A stretch of 64,000 bases of DNA, taken from assembly GCF_003172915.1 (NCBI RefSeq), contig NZ_QGKU01000030.1:1-64000 (forward strand), given 5' to 3'. The notes under the pieces are model-generated. The model was not told where the DNA came from. It searched no databases and was given only the letters and a program-made list of their open reading frames with translations. Source of the DNA: Meridianimarinicoccus roseus. Lineage in GTDB: Bacteria > Pseudomonadota > Alphaproteobacteria > Rhodobacterales > Rhodobacteraceae. Position numbers and translations under genes: made by a program. The number at the start of each line of letters is the position of its first letter. Position 1 is the first letter of the stretch. Shown one piece after another: positions 7,939 to 17,407 of this stretch.

Positions 7939-8777
7939 CGCCGCCCGCTGCGCGCCATGAAGGCCAGGCGTTCGAAAAGGTGCACGTCCTGTTCGTTCTT
8001 AAGAAGCGCGCCGTGCATCCGCGGCAGAGCGTCGTTCGCGTCGCCCTTCAGGTCCTCGGGCGTCAGGTCTTCGGCCAGCAGCAGCTTGAGCCAGTCCAGC
8101 ACTTCGGATGTGGACGGCTTCTTCTTCAGGCCCGGTGTCTCTCGCAACTCGTAGAATTGTTCAAGCGCGGCGGTCAGCAGACGCTGCTTGATGCCGGGGT
8201 GATGCACCTCGACGATCCGCTTCATCGTGTCCATGTCGGGAAAACGGATGTAGTGGAAGAAGCAGCGCCGCAGAAAAGCGTCGGGCAGTTCCTTTTCGTT
8301 GTTGGAGGTGATGATCACGATGGGCCGGTGGCGCGCGGCGATGGTCTGGCCGGTCTCGTAGACGAAGAACTCCATCCGGTCGAGCTCCTGAAGAAGATCG
8401 TTCGGAAACTCGATATCGGCCTTGTCTATCTCATCGATCAGAAGGACGACTTTCCCGTCCGCCTCGAAGGCCTGCCACAGCTTGCCCTTCCGGATATAGT
8501 TGGCCACGTCGTTCACCCGCGCGTCGCCCAGCTGGCTGTCGCGCAACCGGCTGACGGCGTCGTATTCGTAAAGGCCCTGCTGCGCCTTTGTCGTGGACTT
8601 GATCGACCATTCGATCATCGGCAGGCCAAGCGCGCCTGCGACCTGGCGGGCAAGCTCCGTCTTGCCGGTTCCGGGCTCGCCCTTGACCAGCAGTGGACGC
8701 TCCAGAGCGACAGCGGCGTTGACCGCGACGGTCAGGTCGTCGGTGGCGACATAGCTTTCTGTACCGGTGAATTTCAT
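7935..8777 (-). CDS. MoxR-family AAA+ ATPase
   Basis: A 280-aa AAA+ ATPase. Walker A is GEPGTGKT at residues 33-40, Walker B is VVLLIDEIDKAD, and sensor 1 lies in IVIITSNNEKELPD. The C-terminal lid is shorter than in large AAA proteins, as usual for MoxR. MoxR ATPases act as chaperones that mature or activate complexes together with VWA proteins; the VWA gene is at the end of the same cluster (4691-5872). The start at 8777 has only a weak ribosome site. The divergent spacer to the dksA-like gene (8778-8991) should hold the promoters of both units. Confidence 0.92.
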   Translation of the reverse strand: MKFTGTESYVATDDLTVAVNAAVALERPLLVKGEPGTGKTELARQVAGALGLPMIEWSIKSTTKAQQGLYEYDAVSRLRDSQLGDARVNDVANYIRKGKLWQAFEADGKVVLLIDEIDKADIEFPNDLLQELDRMEFFVYETGQTIAARHRPIVIITSNNEKELPDAFLRRCFFHYIRFPDMDTMKRIVEVHHPGIKQRLLTAALEQFYELRETPGLKKKPSTSEVLDWLKLLLAEDLTPEDLKGDANDALPRMHGALLKNEQDVHLFERLAFMARSGRR

Positions 8778-8991
8778 GATTGATTATGCGCCTTTTTCGT
8801 CAGCTCGGCGCTGACCCTAGCACACTGCCGCAGCGCCGCAAGCACGCTTGCCAGACGGGCTGAATCTGCGTGACACGCGCCGGGGCTTGGGGTATGCGAC
8901 CGGCACAGGAGGTTGCGGGATGCTTAACACGGAATTTCACCAGTCTTCAGGTAAATCGCCCAAGGCAACCGGGCCGGACAGGGGAGCAGAC

Positions 8992-9417
8992 ATGAAGGTC
9001 GAGGTATTTTTGCCCGATGACTATCGTCCCGCAGAGGACGAACCGTTCATGAACGAACGTCAGCTTGAATACTTCCGCCGGAAGCTTCTGGCCTGGAAAA
9101 ACGAGATCCTCGAAGAAAGCCGCGACACGATCGAAGGGCTTCAGGACAGCGGCAGCCGGAACATTCCCGATGTCGCCGACCGCGCGTCGGAGGAAACGGA
9201 CCGCGCGTTGGAACTGCGCACGCGGGATCGGCAGCGCAAGCTGGTCTCCAAGATCGACGCGGCGCTGCGCCGGATCGACAATGGCGAGTTCGGCTATTGC
9301 GAGGCGACCGGGGAACCCATCTCGCTCAAGAGGCTCGACGCGCGCCCGATCGCGGTGATGACGCTGGAAGCGCAGGAACGTCACGAACGCCGCGAGAAAG
9401 TGCATCGCGACGACTGA
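8992..9417 (+). CDS. DksA/TraR family regulator with a single-cysteine zinc-finger remnant
   Basis: A 141-aa DksA-type RNA polymerase secondary-channel protein. The coiled-coil tip motif DxxDxA is intact as DVADRA (Asp60, Asp63, Ala65). The C-terminal region keeps the fold sequence GYCEATGEPISLKRLDARP, but of the four canonical zinc cysteines only Cys103 remains; the others are Thr or absent. Reduced-cysteine DksA homologues are known in alphaproteobacteria such as Rhodobacter sphaeroides, so it is probably functional without classical zinc binding. I chose the ATG at 8992 for the GGGGAGCAG before it. A perfect terminator follows at 9451. Confidence 0.88.
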   Translation: MKVEVFLPDDYRPAEDEPFMNERQLEYFRRKLLAWKNEILEESRDTIEGLQDSGSRNIPDVADRASEETDRALELRTRDRQRKLVSKIDAALRRIDNGEFGYCEATGEPISLKRLDARPIAVMTLEAQERHERREKVHRDD

Positions 9418-9450
9418 GCGCGCCCCGGCGCGCCTGCAAGAGGAATGGAC

Positions 9451-9478
9451 AACACCCGGTCGCCGCCGGGTGTTTTCG
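9451..9478 (+). terminator. Intrinsic terminator of the dksA-like gene
   Basis: Arms AACACCCGG (9451-9459) and CCGGGTGTT (9466-9474) form a perfect 9-bp stem around a 6-nt loop, followed by T-rich sequence. It lies 33 bp after the dksA-like stop and rules out an early start for the next gene. Confidence 0.85.
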
Positions 9479-9501
9479 TATCGGCGGGGCAAAGGTCGGG
9501 T

Positions 9502-10698
9502 ATGCTGATCGGACAACAGATCACCGTGGTCGGAGCCGGGATCGGCGGGCTGGCCGCTGCGTTGGCACTGGCGCGGCACGGGGCGCAGGTGCGCGTGCTG
9601 GAACGCGCCGATGCGTTGCGCGAGGTTGGCGCCGGGGTGCAGATCAGCCCGAACGGCATGGCTGTTCTGGATGCGCTGGGGCTGGCGCGCACGTTGGCGG
9701 AGCGGTCGGTTGCCGGGGAAGCGGTGCAGCTTCATGACGGACTGACGGGACGCCGCGTGCTGCGGCTGGATTTCGGGGCACTGGGGACGGCGCAGCCGTG
9801 GCTGTTCGTCCATCGCGCCGACCTGCTGGACTGCCTGGCCGATGCCGCGCGCGCGGCGGGCGTGCAGATCGAGACGGGCACCCCGGTAGCGGCGGTCGAC
9901 ATGCTGGCCGAAGGGGCGGCGCTTAATCTTTGGGACGGGCGCCGCCTGACCGCGCCGATCGTGATCGGTGCCGACGGCGTACGGTCGGTGGTGCGCAGCG
10001 CACAGGGCAGTGGGGCCGAGACCGGCTTCACCGGGCAGGTCGCTTGGCGCGCGCTCGTGCCGGGTGATGGCAGCAGCGCGCCGGTTGCGCGGGTCTTCAT
10101 GGCGCCGGGGCGGCACCTCGTGTGCTACCCGTTGCGCGGCGGCCGCCTGATGAACATCGTTGCCGTCCAGGAACGGCGCAACTGGGCCGAGGAGGGCTGG
10201 CATCACGCCGACGATCCGGCCAATCTTCGCCGCGCGTTTTTCGATTTCACGCCCGAGATCCGCGCGCTGCTGGACCGCGTGCCCGAGGTGTTCCTGTGGG
10301 GCCTTTTCCGTCATCCGGTGGCGCCGCTCTGGCATTCGGGGCGAGTGGCGCTGCTGGGCGACGCGGTGCACCCGACGCTGCCCTTCCTCGCGCAAGGCGC
10401 CTGCATGGCACTGGAGGATGCATGGGTGCTGTCCGAATGCCTTGCGGAGCATGCCGAACCCGAGGCCGCCTTCGCCGCTTACCAACACGTGCGGCGCGAC
10501 CGCTGCGTGCGGATCGTGGCGGCGGCCGGGGCGAATGCGCGGGCATATCACCTTGGCGGCGCCATTCGCCCGCTCGCCCACGCGGCCTTGCGAGTCGGCG
10601 GTGCGCTGGCGCCCGACGCGGCGCTGAAGCGGCTGGGCTGGCTCTATCGCCACGACGTGACCCGCGTTTCGGGTCATACGCCGCAGCGGGGCAGCTGA
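9502..10698 (+). CDS. FAD-dependent monooxygenase, salicylate/hydroxybenzoate hydroxylase-like
   Basis: A 398-aa class A flavoprotein monooxygenase that would hydroxylate an aromatic acid using NAD(P)H and oxygen. The dinucleotide-binding motif GAGIGG is at residues 11-16 and the second FAD motif, LLGDAVHPTLPFLAQGA, places Gly-Asp at 286-287. The segment VGAGVQISPNGMAVLDALGL is typical of the salicylate hydroxylase and 3-hydroxybenzoate 6-hydroxylase group. I start it at the ATG at 9502, after the dksA terminator. It stands alone and converges on xth, with no aromatic-degradation neighbours, so its substrate is open. Confidence 0.88.
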   Translation: MLIGQQITVVGAGIGGLAAALALARHGAQVRVLERADALREVGAGVQISPNGMAVLDALGLARTLAERSVAGEAVQLHDGLTGRRVLRLDFGALGTAQPWLFVHRADLLDCLADAARAAGVQIETGTPVAAVDMLAEGAALNLWDGRRLTAPIVIGADGVRSVVRSAQGSGAETGFTGQVAWRALVPGDGSSAPVARVFMAPGRHLVCYPLRGGRLMNIVAVQERRNWAEEGWHHADDPANLRRAFFDFTPEIRALLDRVPEVFLWGLFRHPVAPLWHSGRVALLGDAVHPTLPFLAQGACMALEDAWVLSECLAEHAEPEAAFAAYQHVRRDRCVRIVAAAGANARAYHLGGAIRPLAHAALRVGGALAPDAALKRLGWLYRHDVTRVSGHTPQRGS

Positions 10699-10719
10699 AC
10701 CGGCGGTCGGGCCGTGGGA

Positions 10720-11517
10720 TCAGGCTGCGAGGTCGATCCAGACGGGCACGTGGTCGGAGGGCTTCTCGCGCCCGCGCACGTCGCTGTCGATCTCGCACAG
10801 GCGCAGAAGGTCGGCGGCCTGCGGGCTGAGCAGCAGGTGGTCGATGCGGATCCCATCGTTGCGGTTCCATGCGCCGGCCTGGTAGTCCCAGAAGCTGAAC
10901 TGCTGCGGCGGCGGGCTAGGCGGCATGTGCGGGTGTGTGGCGCGGAAGGCGTCGGTCAGCCCAAGCGCCACGATCCGGCGGAACGCTTCGCGCGAGGCGG
11001 GCAGGAACAGAGCGTCCTTGCGCCACGCGTCGGGGCGCGCGGCGTCCTCGGGCTGGGGGATGATGTTGTAGTCGCCGCACACGACCAGCGGTTCCTCAAG
11101 CGCGAGCGCTGCGCGCACGTGGTCCTCCAGCCGCGCCATCCAGGCCAGCTTGTAGTCGTATTTCGGCCCAGGCGCCGGGTTACCGTTCGGCAGGTACAGA
11201 CCGAAGATCCGCACCGGGACTTCGCCGCAGACCGTGGCCTCGATAAAGCGGGCCTGCTCGTCCCCGGCATCGCCGGGCAAGCCGCGCCGGACATCCTCCA
11301 GCGGCAGTTTCGACAGGATCGCGACTCCGTTGAACGATTTCTGGCCGTGGGTTTCCACCTGGTAGCCCATGTCCTCGAACATCTCGCGCGGGAACCCCTC
11401 GTCCACCGACTTGATCTCCTGCAGCACCGCGACATCGGGCTGCGCCTCCGAAAGCCAGTCGGTCAGCGCGCCGATGCGGGCCTTGATACCATTGATGTTG
11501 AACGTGGCGATCTTCAT
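10720..11517 (-). CDS. xth: Exodeoxyribonuclease III
   Basis: A 265-aa DNA-repair nuclease of the ExoIII/APE1 endonuclease-exonuclease-phosphatase family, acting at abasic sites. Catalytic features are visible: Asn7 in TFNINGI, metal ligand Glu34 in LQEIKS, GDYN in the middle, and the terminal HL and SDHVP motifs. The length is normal. The ATG at 11517 has GGAGAGA upstream. The gene is monocistronic, converging with the monooxygenase 21 bp away and separated by about 170 bp from the divergent membrane-protein gene. Confidence 0.95.
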   Translation of the reverse strand: MKIATFNINGIKARIGALTDWLSEAQPDVAVLQEIKSVDEGFPREMFEDMGYQVETHGQKSFNGVAILSKLPLEDVRRGLPGDAGDEQARFIEATVCGEVPVRIFGLYLPNGNPAPGPKYDYKLAWMARLEDHVRAALALEEPLVVCGDYNIIPQPEDAARPDAWRKDALFLPASREAFRRIVALGLTDAFRATHPHMPPSPPPQQFSFWDYQAGAWNRNDGIRIDHLLLSPQAADLLRLCEIDSDVRGREKPSDHVPVWIDLAA

Positions 11518-11686
11518 GGCGGGTCTCTCCGGTCTTGTATGGTCTTGCTAGGGCAGGGGGCAGGGCAAGGTCCAGCGGTTTCGCCGGGCGGGACGGGGCG
11601 GCGGAAAACCTGACCGGGGCTGGGCTTGCATTTGCGCGCGGCTGCGGCATGATCCTTCTGGGGTGACGCAGCGAAAGGCGCAGGCC

Positions 11687-12283
11687 ATGACGCCCACGAC
11701 CGACCTGATCGTGCTGTTCCGCATCGCCGAGCGGTTGACGCTGACGCTTGTGGTTCTGATCGTCGCGGCGATCGTGATGATCGGGTTCTGGCGCACGGTT
11801 CAGCGCGTGGACCTGACCGAGGGTGGCAAGCTGGGCGTCGCAGGGTCCTTCGCTTTCAGCACCCCGGTTTTCGTGCTGCTCACGATTGTCGGATACGCCT
11901 ATGTTTCTCTTTCCGCGCCGATCACCGTCACGCCGGCCGCTGCCGGGCAGGCGATGCAGCTAGCGGGCGGTTCCGCTGCCGGCTTCATCGGGGTCATGCC
12001 CGTGCCGCCCGGCGCGGACACGGCTCCAGACGGCGATCCCGATCACGCCCGCGCGGTAGCCGACCGCAAGATCCGGTCACTGAACTGCCTTGCGCAGGGG
12101 CGGGAGATGACCGCCCGGCAGGAAGACGATCTTGCGCTGGTCAAGCTGGACCTGATGGCGCCCGTCTGGGCAGCCGACTGGGGCGCGCAGGATGCGTTCC
12201 GCGCCTGGGCCACGGGGATCGACCCGGCGGACCCGAACCCGCTGGCGCGCGCCACTTTCAACGCGGTGCACCCGGTATGCTGA
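11687..12283 (+). CDS. Membrane protein of unknown function coupled to a zincin
   Basis: A 198-aa protein with two N-terminal transmembrane helices (about residues 12-33 and 52-71) and a soluble C-terminal half of ~110 residues rich in Ala and Asp. I recognise no family. I prefer the ATG at 11687 over an in-frame GTG at 11663, which lacks a ribosome site. The stop overlaps the start of the next gene by 7 bp (ATGCTGA), so it is probably co-translated with the secreted HEVGH protein. The two may form a membrane-anchored protease unit (inference). Confidence 0.6.
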   Translation: MTPTTDLIVLFRIAERLTLTLVVLIVAAIVMIGFWRTVQRVDLTEGGKLGVAGSFAFSTPVFVLLTIVGYAYVSLSAPITVTPAAAGQAMQLAGGSAAGFIGVMPVPPGADTAPDGDPDHARAVADRKIRSLNCLAQGREMTARQEDDLALVKLDLMAPVWAADWGAQDAFRAWATGIDPADPNPLARATFNAVHPVC

Positions 12284-13215
12284 GGCGTGCGGCCTGTGCG
12301 CTGGCTTTGCTGCTGGCAGGCGCGGCCGGAGGCGCGACCGCGCAGATGTATACCGAGGCGGAGCGCGCCCGCGTGATGGCCCGGGCCGCGCCGAACCTGC
12401 AGGCGGTGCTGGAGCGGGATATCATCGGCAACCTGCCGCGCGCGGAGCGGCCCCGAGCGGCGTCGATCCGGTTGGTGTTTCCGCCCTCCGGCCCTTCGCC
12501 GCTGTCGTTTTATGCGGACCCGCGCAGCCGGGTGATCCATTTTCCGCAGGACAGCATCCGGTTCCTCGACGACATCGCCACGCTGTTCGCTTGGTTCGAA
12601 AGCCGGGGCTGTGCGCCCGGAATGATCCAGACCTACCTCTGGGCGCTGCTGCGCGATGGCAGGCCGCTGCCTGCGCCGCTGCGCGCCTTCGCCATCGACC
12701 GCGAGGTCGCGCTGGCGGACCCGTTCACCAACGATGTTTCGGGCAAGATCTACAGTTCGGCCCTGCAGTTCATCCTGGCGCACGAGGTCGGGCACCTGAT
12801 GCTGGACCATCGCGGCGGACTGAGCGGCGCGCAAAGTCAGGCGCAGGAGATCGCGGCCGATGCTTTCGCGGCGGACCATTTCGCACGGCTGGGCGCGATG
12901 CCTCTCGGCGTGCTGTTCTACTACATGGCTGCGTGGTGGCAGGACCCGCTGGCTGAGGCCGCGCCGGGCAGCACGCATCCCGTCTCGCCGGACCGGATCG
13001 CGACGCTGGCGACGCGCTTTCAGGCCGATCCGATGGCCTTCGCCCATTCCGAACCGGACCCGGCACGCGGCGCGGCACTGGTGCGCGACGTGGCGGGCGA
13101 CATGGCCACGCTGGCCCGGCTGGCCGCCAGCGACGGGATGCTGTCCCTTCTGCCGCTCGGGCTGGAACGGGACTTTCCGCTGTCGCGGCTGGCGACCGCC
13201 TGTCCGACGGGCTGA
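12277..13215 (+). CDS. Secreted zinc metallopeptidase-like protein (HEVGH)
   Basis: A 312-aa protein with a Sec signal peptide (LALLLAGAAGGATAQ). A zincin motif, HEVGH, lies at residues 169-173 and Glu191 sits in EIAAD (E-x3-D), the spacing and pattern of gluzincins such as M48-type peptidases. A hydrophobic segment (LGVLFYYMAAWW) follows, then STHPVSPDRI, which resembles the THP element after the active site in M48-like enzymes. It overlaps the upstream membrane gene by 7 bp. Substrate unknown; the intact zinc ligands suggest an active periplasmic protease. Confidence 0.75.
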   Translation: MLRRAACALALLLAGAAGGATAQMYTEAERARVMARAAPNLQAVLERDIIGNLPRAERPRAASIRLVFPPSGPSPLSFYADPRSRVIHFPQDSIRFLDDIATLFAWFESRGCAPGMIQTYLWALLRDGRPLPAPLRAFAIDREVALADPFTNDVSGKIYSSALQFILAHEVGHLMLDHRGGLSGAQSQAQEIAADAFAADHFARLGAMPLGVLFYYMAAWWQDPLAEAAPGSTHPVSPDRIATLATRFQADPMAFAHSEPDPARGAALVRDVAGDMATLARLAASDGMLSLLPLGLERDFPLSRLATACPTG

Positions 13216-13406
13216 CCGGACCCCACCAGCGCCAACCGCCAGGCGGCAGTGACAAGCGGGGACGAAACCGCGCAGCCGGACCCGCCGGGCTTCGGGTTTA
13301 CATCAGATCGTGGCGTGTTAGCCTTAAGCCTTCATCCGGCCCATCCGTCACCAACCCGGCCGCAAATCGCAACCCCCACGCAGAACGCAACAAAACGGAG
13401 AAAGCC

Positions 13407-13835
13407 ATGGCAGAGGTCAAGGCGGGCGATACCGTCCATATTCACTACACCGGCACCCTGAACGACGGGACCACCTTCGACAGTTCCGAAGGCCGCGAGC
13501 CGCTGTCGTTCGAAGTTGGCTCGGGCCAGATCATTCCCGGCCTCGACAACGCGCTTCCGGGCATGACCGAGGGGGAGAAGAAGACCGTGACCGTCGCGTC
13601 CGCCGACGCCTACGGCCCGGTCAACCCCGAAGCACGCCAGCCCGTGCCGCGGGAGGAAATCCCCGACCATATTCCGCTGGACCTTGGCACGCAGCTTCAG
13701 GTGCAGACCGCCGAGGGGCAGACCATGCCCGTCACCGTCGCCGAAGTGACCGAGGATACCGTGGTGCTGGACGCCAATCATCCGCTGGCCGGGCAGGACC
13801 TGAACTTCGACATCGAACTGGTCAAAATCGCCTGA
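13407..13835 (+). CDS. FKBP-type peptidyl-prolyl isomerase, SlyD-like
   Basis: A 142-aa cytosolic prolyl isomerase/chaperone. The FKBP half-domain VHIHYTGTLNDGTTFDSS is at the start, the insert-in-flap region spans about residues 70-125, and FKBP strands end the protein. It lacks the His-rich metal-binding tail of E. coli SlyD. The ATG at 13407 is preceded by GGAG. The gene is flanked by a 191-bp spacer upstream and a strong terminator downstream, so it is monocistronic. Confidence 0.9.
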   Translation: MAEVKAGDTVHIHYTGTLNDGTTFDSSEGREPLSFEVGSGQIIPGLDNALPGMTEGEKKTVTVASADAYGPVNPEARQPVPREEIPDHIPLDLGTQLQVQTAEGQTMPVTVAEVTEDTVVLDANHPLAGQDLNFDIELVKIA

Positions 13836-13879
13836 GATCGGGGCTGCGGCACTTGGGGTGCCGCTGCGCCCAACATGAA

Positions 13880-13915
13880 GAAAGGCGCGCAATCCCTTGC
13901 GCGCCTTTCCTTTTA
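13880..13915. terminator. Bidirectional intrinsic terminator between FKBP gene and erpA
   Basis: Perfect 12-bp stem AAAGGCGCGCAA (13881-13892) and TTGCGCGCCTTT (13897-13908), extended by one G-C pair, with a TCCC loop. CCTTTTATT follows on the plus strand. It sits between two convergent genes and can end both transcripts. Confidence 0.85.
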
Positions 13916-13933
13916 TTCTATCCGCTTTGTGAC

Positions 13934-14266
13934 TCACATTGCGAAGCTGATACCGCATCCGCAACTGGACGCTGCATTCGGATTCTCGATGGTGAATCGT
14001 GCGCCGATCAATTCCTCGGTAAAATCGATCACCGCGTTTTCCAGGAACGGCAGCGAGGTCGCGTCCACGACAACGCGCTGCCCGCCATCCTCGATGACCA
14101 GATCGTCGCTCGCCGGATCGTCCAGCTTGATATCGTACTGGAAACCGGAACAGCCGCCGCCTTCGACCGCGACGCGCAGCGCCTTGGGGCTTTCGGCCCC
14201 GTCGTTGATCTCGGCCAGCCGGGCGAAGGCGCGCGGGGTGACCTTTGGCGGAAGGGTCAGATCCAT
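13934..14266 (-). CDS. erpA: ErpA/IscA-type iron-sulfur cluster carrier
   Basis: A 110-aa A-type carrier that accepts Fe-S clusters and passes them to apoproteins. The three ligand cysteines are present: Cys39 in GGGCSGF, and Cys102 and Cys104 in SSCGCG. I take the ATG at 14266, which has AGGAGG 6 nt upstream, rather than an upstream in-frame start. It is divergent from dgt with only 80 bp between them, an arrangement frequent in Rhodobacterales. It could be called IscA or HesB family; the exact paralogue is not certain. Confidence 0.88.
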   Translation of the reverse strand: MDLTLPPKVTPRAFARLAEINDGAESPKALRVAVEGGGCSGFQYDIKLDDPASDDLVIEDGGQRVVVDATSLPFLENAVIDFTEELIGARFTIENPNAASSCGCGISFAM

Positions 14267-14346
14267 CCTGGCCTCCTGATCGTTTGTGTTTGTGTTGCAT
14301 CGAATATATGCAGTGGATGTGCGCGCAACAAGTCGAAGGCGATGCA

Positions 14347-15528
14347 ATGCAAAAGCCCTACGCCTGCGACCCTGCCCACAGCCGGGGCAGACTATACCCG
14401 GAAGAGGAAAGCACCTTCCGCAGCGCGTTCCAGCGCGATCGGGACCGCATCATCCACGCCAGTGCCTTCCGCCGTCTGAAGCACAAGACGCAGGTGTTCA
14501 TCGAACACGAAGGCGACTATTTCCGGACCCGCCTGACCCATTCGATCGAAGTTGCACAGGTGGCGCGGACCATCGCCGGAGTTTTGGGGCTGAACGAGGC
14601 GCTCACCGAAGCCGTGGCGCTAGCCCATGACCTTGGCCACCCGCCGTTTGGCCACACGGGCGAAGACGCGCTGAACGTGCTAATGGCGCCGCATGGCGGG
14701 TTCGACCACAATGCGCAGGCGGTGCGTATCGTCACCTCGCTGGAACGGCACTATGCCGATTTCGACGGCCTGAATCTGACATGGGAAACGCTGGAGGGGC
14801 TGGCCAAGCACAACGGCCCGCTTCTGGATGCCGACCGGCAAGGCAGCTTGCACTATGCGCTGGCCGAGTACACCGCCCGGCACGATCTGGAACTGCACAC
14901 CCATGCGAGCGCCGAGGCCCAGGTTGCCGCGCTGTCCGACGACATCGCCTACAACAGCCACGATCTGCATGACGGGCTGCGGGCCGAGCTGTTCTCTACC
15001 GACGAGCTGGCCGAACTGCCGTTGCTGGACGGATGCTTCGCCGAGGTGGACCGCCTCTATGCCGGGCTGAACTATTACCGTCGTCGCCACGAGGCGCTGC
15101 GCCGCTTCTTCGGGCTTCTGGTCGAGGATGTGATCGCACAGGCCCGGCTGCGGCTGGACGAGCTTCACCCCGCCTCCTGCGCTGACATACGCGCGGCGGG
15201 CCGACCCGTCGTGCGCTTCTCGGACGGGGTCTGGAGCGACCTGAAGGTGATCCGCGCCTTCCTGTTTCACCGCATGTACCGCGCTCCCGAAGTGGTGAAG
15301 GTGCGGGCCGAGGTGACGCGCGTTCTGATGGAACTGTTTCCGCTGCTGATGGATCGACCTGACCTGATGCCGAAGCAGTGGCGCAAGGACGTGGCCGCGG
15401 CGGGCACGGACACGGCGCTGGCGCGGATCGTGGCCGACTACATCGCCGGGATGACGGACCGGTTCGCGATCCAGACTCATGCGCGGCTGACCGGCGACGG
15501 GGTTCCGGGCGCGCTGCGCACCGGCTGA
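14347..15528 (+). CDS. dgt: Deoxyguanosinetriphosphate triphosphohydrolase-like protein
   Basis: A 393-aa HD-domain dNTP triphosphohydrolase that cleaves dNTPs to nucleoside and tripolyphosphate. The N-terminal [10 protein letters not shown] signature and HD ligands are visible: His65 in LTHSIEVA, and His94-Asp95 in [16 protein letters not shown]. The usual alphaproteobacterial length is 380-400. The start ATG at 14347 has GAAGG upstream. It is followed after 56 bp by argS, with which it is probably co-transcribed. Confidence 0.92.
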   Translation: MQKPYACDPAHSRGRLYPEEESTFRSAFQRDRDRIIHASAFRRLKHKTQVFIEHEGDYFRTRLTHSIEVAQVARTIAGVLGLNEALTEAVALAHDLGHPPFGHTGEDALNVLMAPHGGFDHNAQAVRIVTSLERHYADFDGLNLTWETLEGLAKHNGPLLDADRQGSLHYALAEYTARHDLELHTHASAEAQVAALSDDIAYNSHDLHDGLRAELFSTDELAELPLLDGCFAEVDRLYAGLNYYRRRHEALRRFFGLLVEDVIAQARLRLDELHPASCADIRAAGRPVVRFSDGVWSDLKVIRAFLFHRMYRAPEVVKVRAEVTRVLMELFPLLMDRPDLMPKQWRKDVAAAGTDTALARIVADYIAGMTDRFAIQTHARLTGDGVPGALRTG

Positions 15529-15584
15529 CCGTTGCACCCGGTGCCCAGCGTGCTAAACCCCGCGGAAATGACCGGGGACACGCC

Positions 15585-17327
15585 ATGAACCTTTTCGACG
15601 ACATCAAATCGCTGGTGCTGGACACGCTCGCGGCCATGACGGCGCAGGGCGCGCTGCCAACTGGGCTGGATCTCGGGAATGTCAACGTGGAGCCGCCCCG
15701 CGATCCCGCGCATGGCGACATGGCGACGAACGCCGCAATGGTGCTGGCCAAGCCCGCCGGTCTGAAACCGCGCGACATCGCCCAGGGGTTGGTGGAGCGC
15801 CTGTCGGACGATCCGCGCATTGCGCTGGCCGAGGTTGCGGGCCCGGGCTTCATCAACCTGCGCCTTGCAGACGCCGTCTGGCAGGGTCTGGTCGGGCAAG
15901 TTGTGGACGCTGGCACTTCCTATGGCCGGTCGCGCATGGGGCAGGGGCGCAAGGTCAACATCGAGTACGTGTCCGCCAATCCGACCGGACCGATGCATGT
16001 CGGCCACACCCGAGGCGCGGTGTTCGGCGACGCGCTGGCGAACCTTCTGGCCTATGCCGGGCACGATGTGACGCGGGAATACTATATCAACGATGGCGGC
16101 GCACAGGTCGATGTGCTGGCCCGTTCCGTGTACCTTCGGTATCTTGAAGCCCACGGTCAGGAGGTCGCGTTCGAGGACGGCACCTATCCGGGCGACTATC
16201 TTATCGAGGTGGGGCAGGCGCTGAAGGCCAAGGTCGGCGATGCCTATGTGGGCCAGCCCGAGGACGTCTGGCTGACCGAGGTCCGCGCCTTTTCCACCGA
16301 TGCGATGATGGCCCTGATCCGCGAGGATCTGGCCGCGCTCGGCGTGAAGATGGACAGCTTCTTTTCCGAAAAGGCGCTCTATGGCACTGGCCGGATCGAG
16401 GCCGCGCTGGAGGATCTGGCCGAGAAAGGGCTGATCTATCAGGGCGTGCTGGAGCCGCCAAAGGGCAAGACCCCCGACGATTGGGAACCGCGCGAACAGA
16501 CCCTGTTCCGTTCCACCGCCCATGGCGATGACGTGGACCGCCCGGTGAAGAAATCTGATGGTGGCTGGACCTATTTCGCCCCCGACATCGCCTATCATTT
16601 CGACAAGGTTTCCCGTGGCTTCGACATGCTTGTTGATGTATTTGGAGCCGATCACGGCGGCTACGTGAAGCGCATGAAGGCGGCGGTTTCGGCGCTGTCC
16701 GATGGGCGCGTGCCGCTTGAGGTGAAACTGATCCAGCTGGTCAAGCTGACCCAGGGCGGCGAGCCGGTGAAGATGTCCAAGCGCGCGGGCACGTTCGTGA
16801 CACTGCGCGACGTGGTGGATCAGGTCGGCGCGGACGTGACACGCTTCGTGATGCTGACCCGCAAGAACGATGCGCCGCTGGATTTCGATTTCGACAAGGT
16901 GCTGGAGCAGTCCAAGGACAACCCGGTCTTCTACGTGCAATACGCCCATGCGCGGGTTTGCTCGGTGCTGCGCAAGGCCGCGGCGGCGGGGATCGCCGTC
17001 GATGACACGTCGCTGGCCGCCACCGATCTTGCCGCGCTTGATCATCCGGCGGAACTGGCGGTCGCGCGCAAGCTTGCCGAATGGCCGCGGCTGGTGGAAA
17101 TCGCCGCCCAGACCGGAGAGCCGCACCGCATCGCCTTCTACCTCTACGATCTGGCCAGCGAGTTCCATACGCTGTGGAACCGCGGCAATGACACGCCTAC
17201 ACTCCGCTTCCTGCCCGATGATCCGGCGGGGGGCGCAGCGAAAATCGTTCTGCCGCGCGCCGTTGCCGTTGTTATTTCTGCAGGACTTGGTATCCTTGGC
17301 GTCAAACCCTTGGACGAGATGCGCTGA
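15585..17327 (+). CDS. argS: Arginyl-tRNA synthetase
   Basis: A 580-aa class I aminoacyl-tRNA synthetase charging tRNA-Arg. The HIGH motif appears as HVGH starting at residue 138 and KMSKR starts at residue 396. The N-terminal Arg-tRNA recognition domain and the C-terminal DALR anticodon-binding domain (with the conserved [10 protein letters not shown] region) are present. Length is normal. GGGGA precedes the ATG at 15585. It lies between dgt and a SPOR-domain gene. Confidence 0.96.
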   Translation: MNLFDDIKSLVLDTLAAMTAQGALPTGLDLGNVNVEPPRDPAHGDMATNAAMVLAKPAGLKPRDIAQGLVERLSDDPRIALAEVAGPGFINLRLADAVWQGLVGQVVDAGTSYGRSRMGQGRKVNIEYVSANPTGPMHVGHTRGAVFGDALANLLAYAGHDVTREYYINDGGAQVDVLARSVYLRYLEAHGQEVAFEDGTYPGDYLIEVGQALKAKVGDAYVGQPEDVWLTEVRAFSTDAMMALIREDLAALGVKMDSFFSEKALYGTGRIEAALEDLAEKGLIYQGVLEPPKGKTPDDWEPREQTLFRSTAHGDDVDRPVKKSDGGWTYFAPDIAYHFDKVSRGFDMLVDVFGADHGGYVKRMKAAVSALSDGRVPLEVKLIQLVKLTQGGEPVKMSKRAGTFVTLRDVVDQVGADVTRFVMLTRKNDAPLDFDFDKVLEQSKDNPVFYVQYAHARVCSVLRKAAAAGIAVDDTSLAATDLAALDHPAELAVARKLAEWPRLVEIAAQTGEPHRIAFYLYDLASEFHTLWNRGNDTPTLRFLPDDPAGGAAKIVLPRAVAVVISAGLGILGVKPLDEMR

Positions 17328-17407
17328 CAAAAAGCACACCGCCAAGGGCCGAGCAGGCAGATGATGCCCGGCCATCCCCGGATGCGCCGGGGAAAATTGG
17401 GGCAAGA

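Noticed and set aside
9445-9501. Earlier start for the FAD monooxygenase
   Set aside because: The upstream ATG lies beside the dksA terminator, and the first residues would be encoded by its stem. The ATG at 9502 directly precedes the FAD-binding fold.
8947-10677. Minus-strand open frame of 576 codons across the dksA-like and monooxygenase genes
   Set aside because: Spans two real genes and a terminator on the other strand; no family features.
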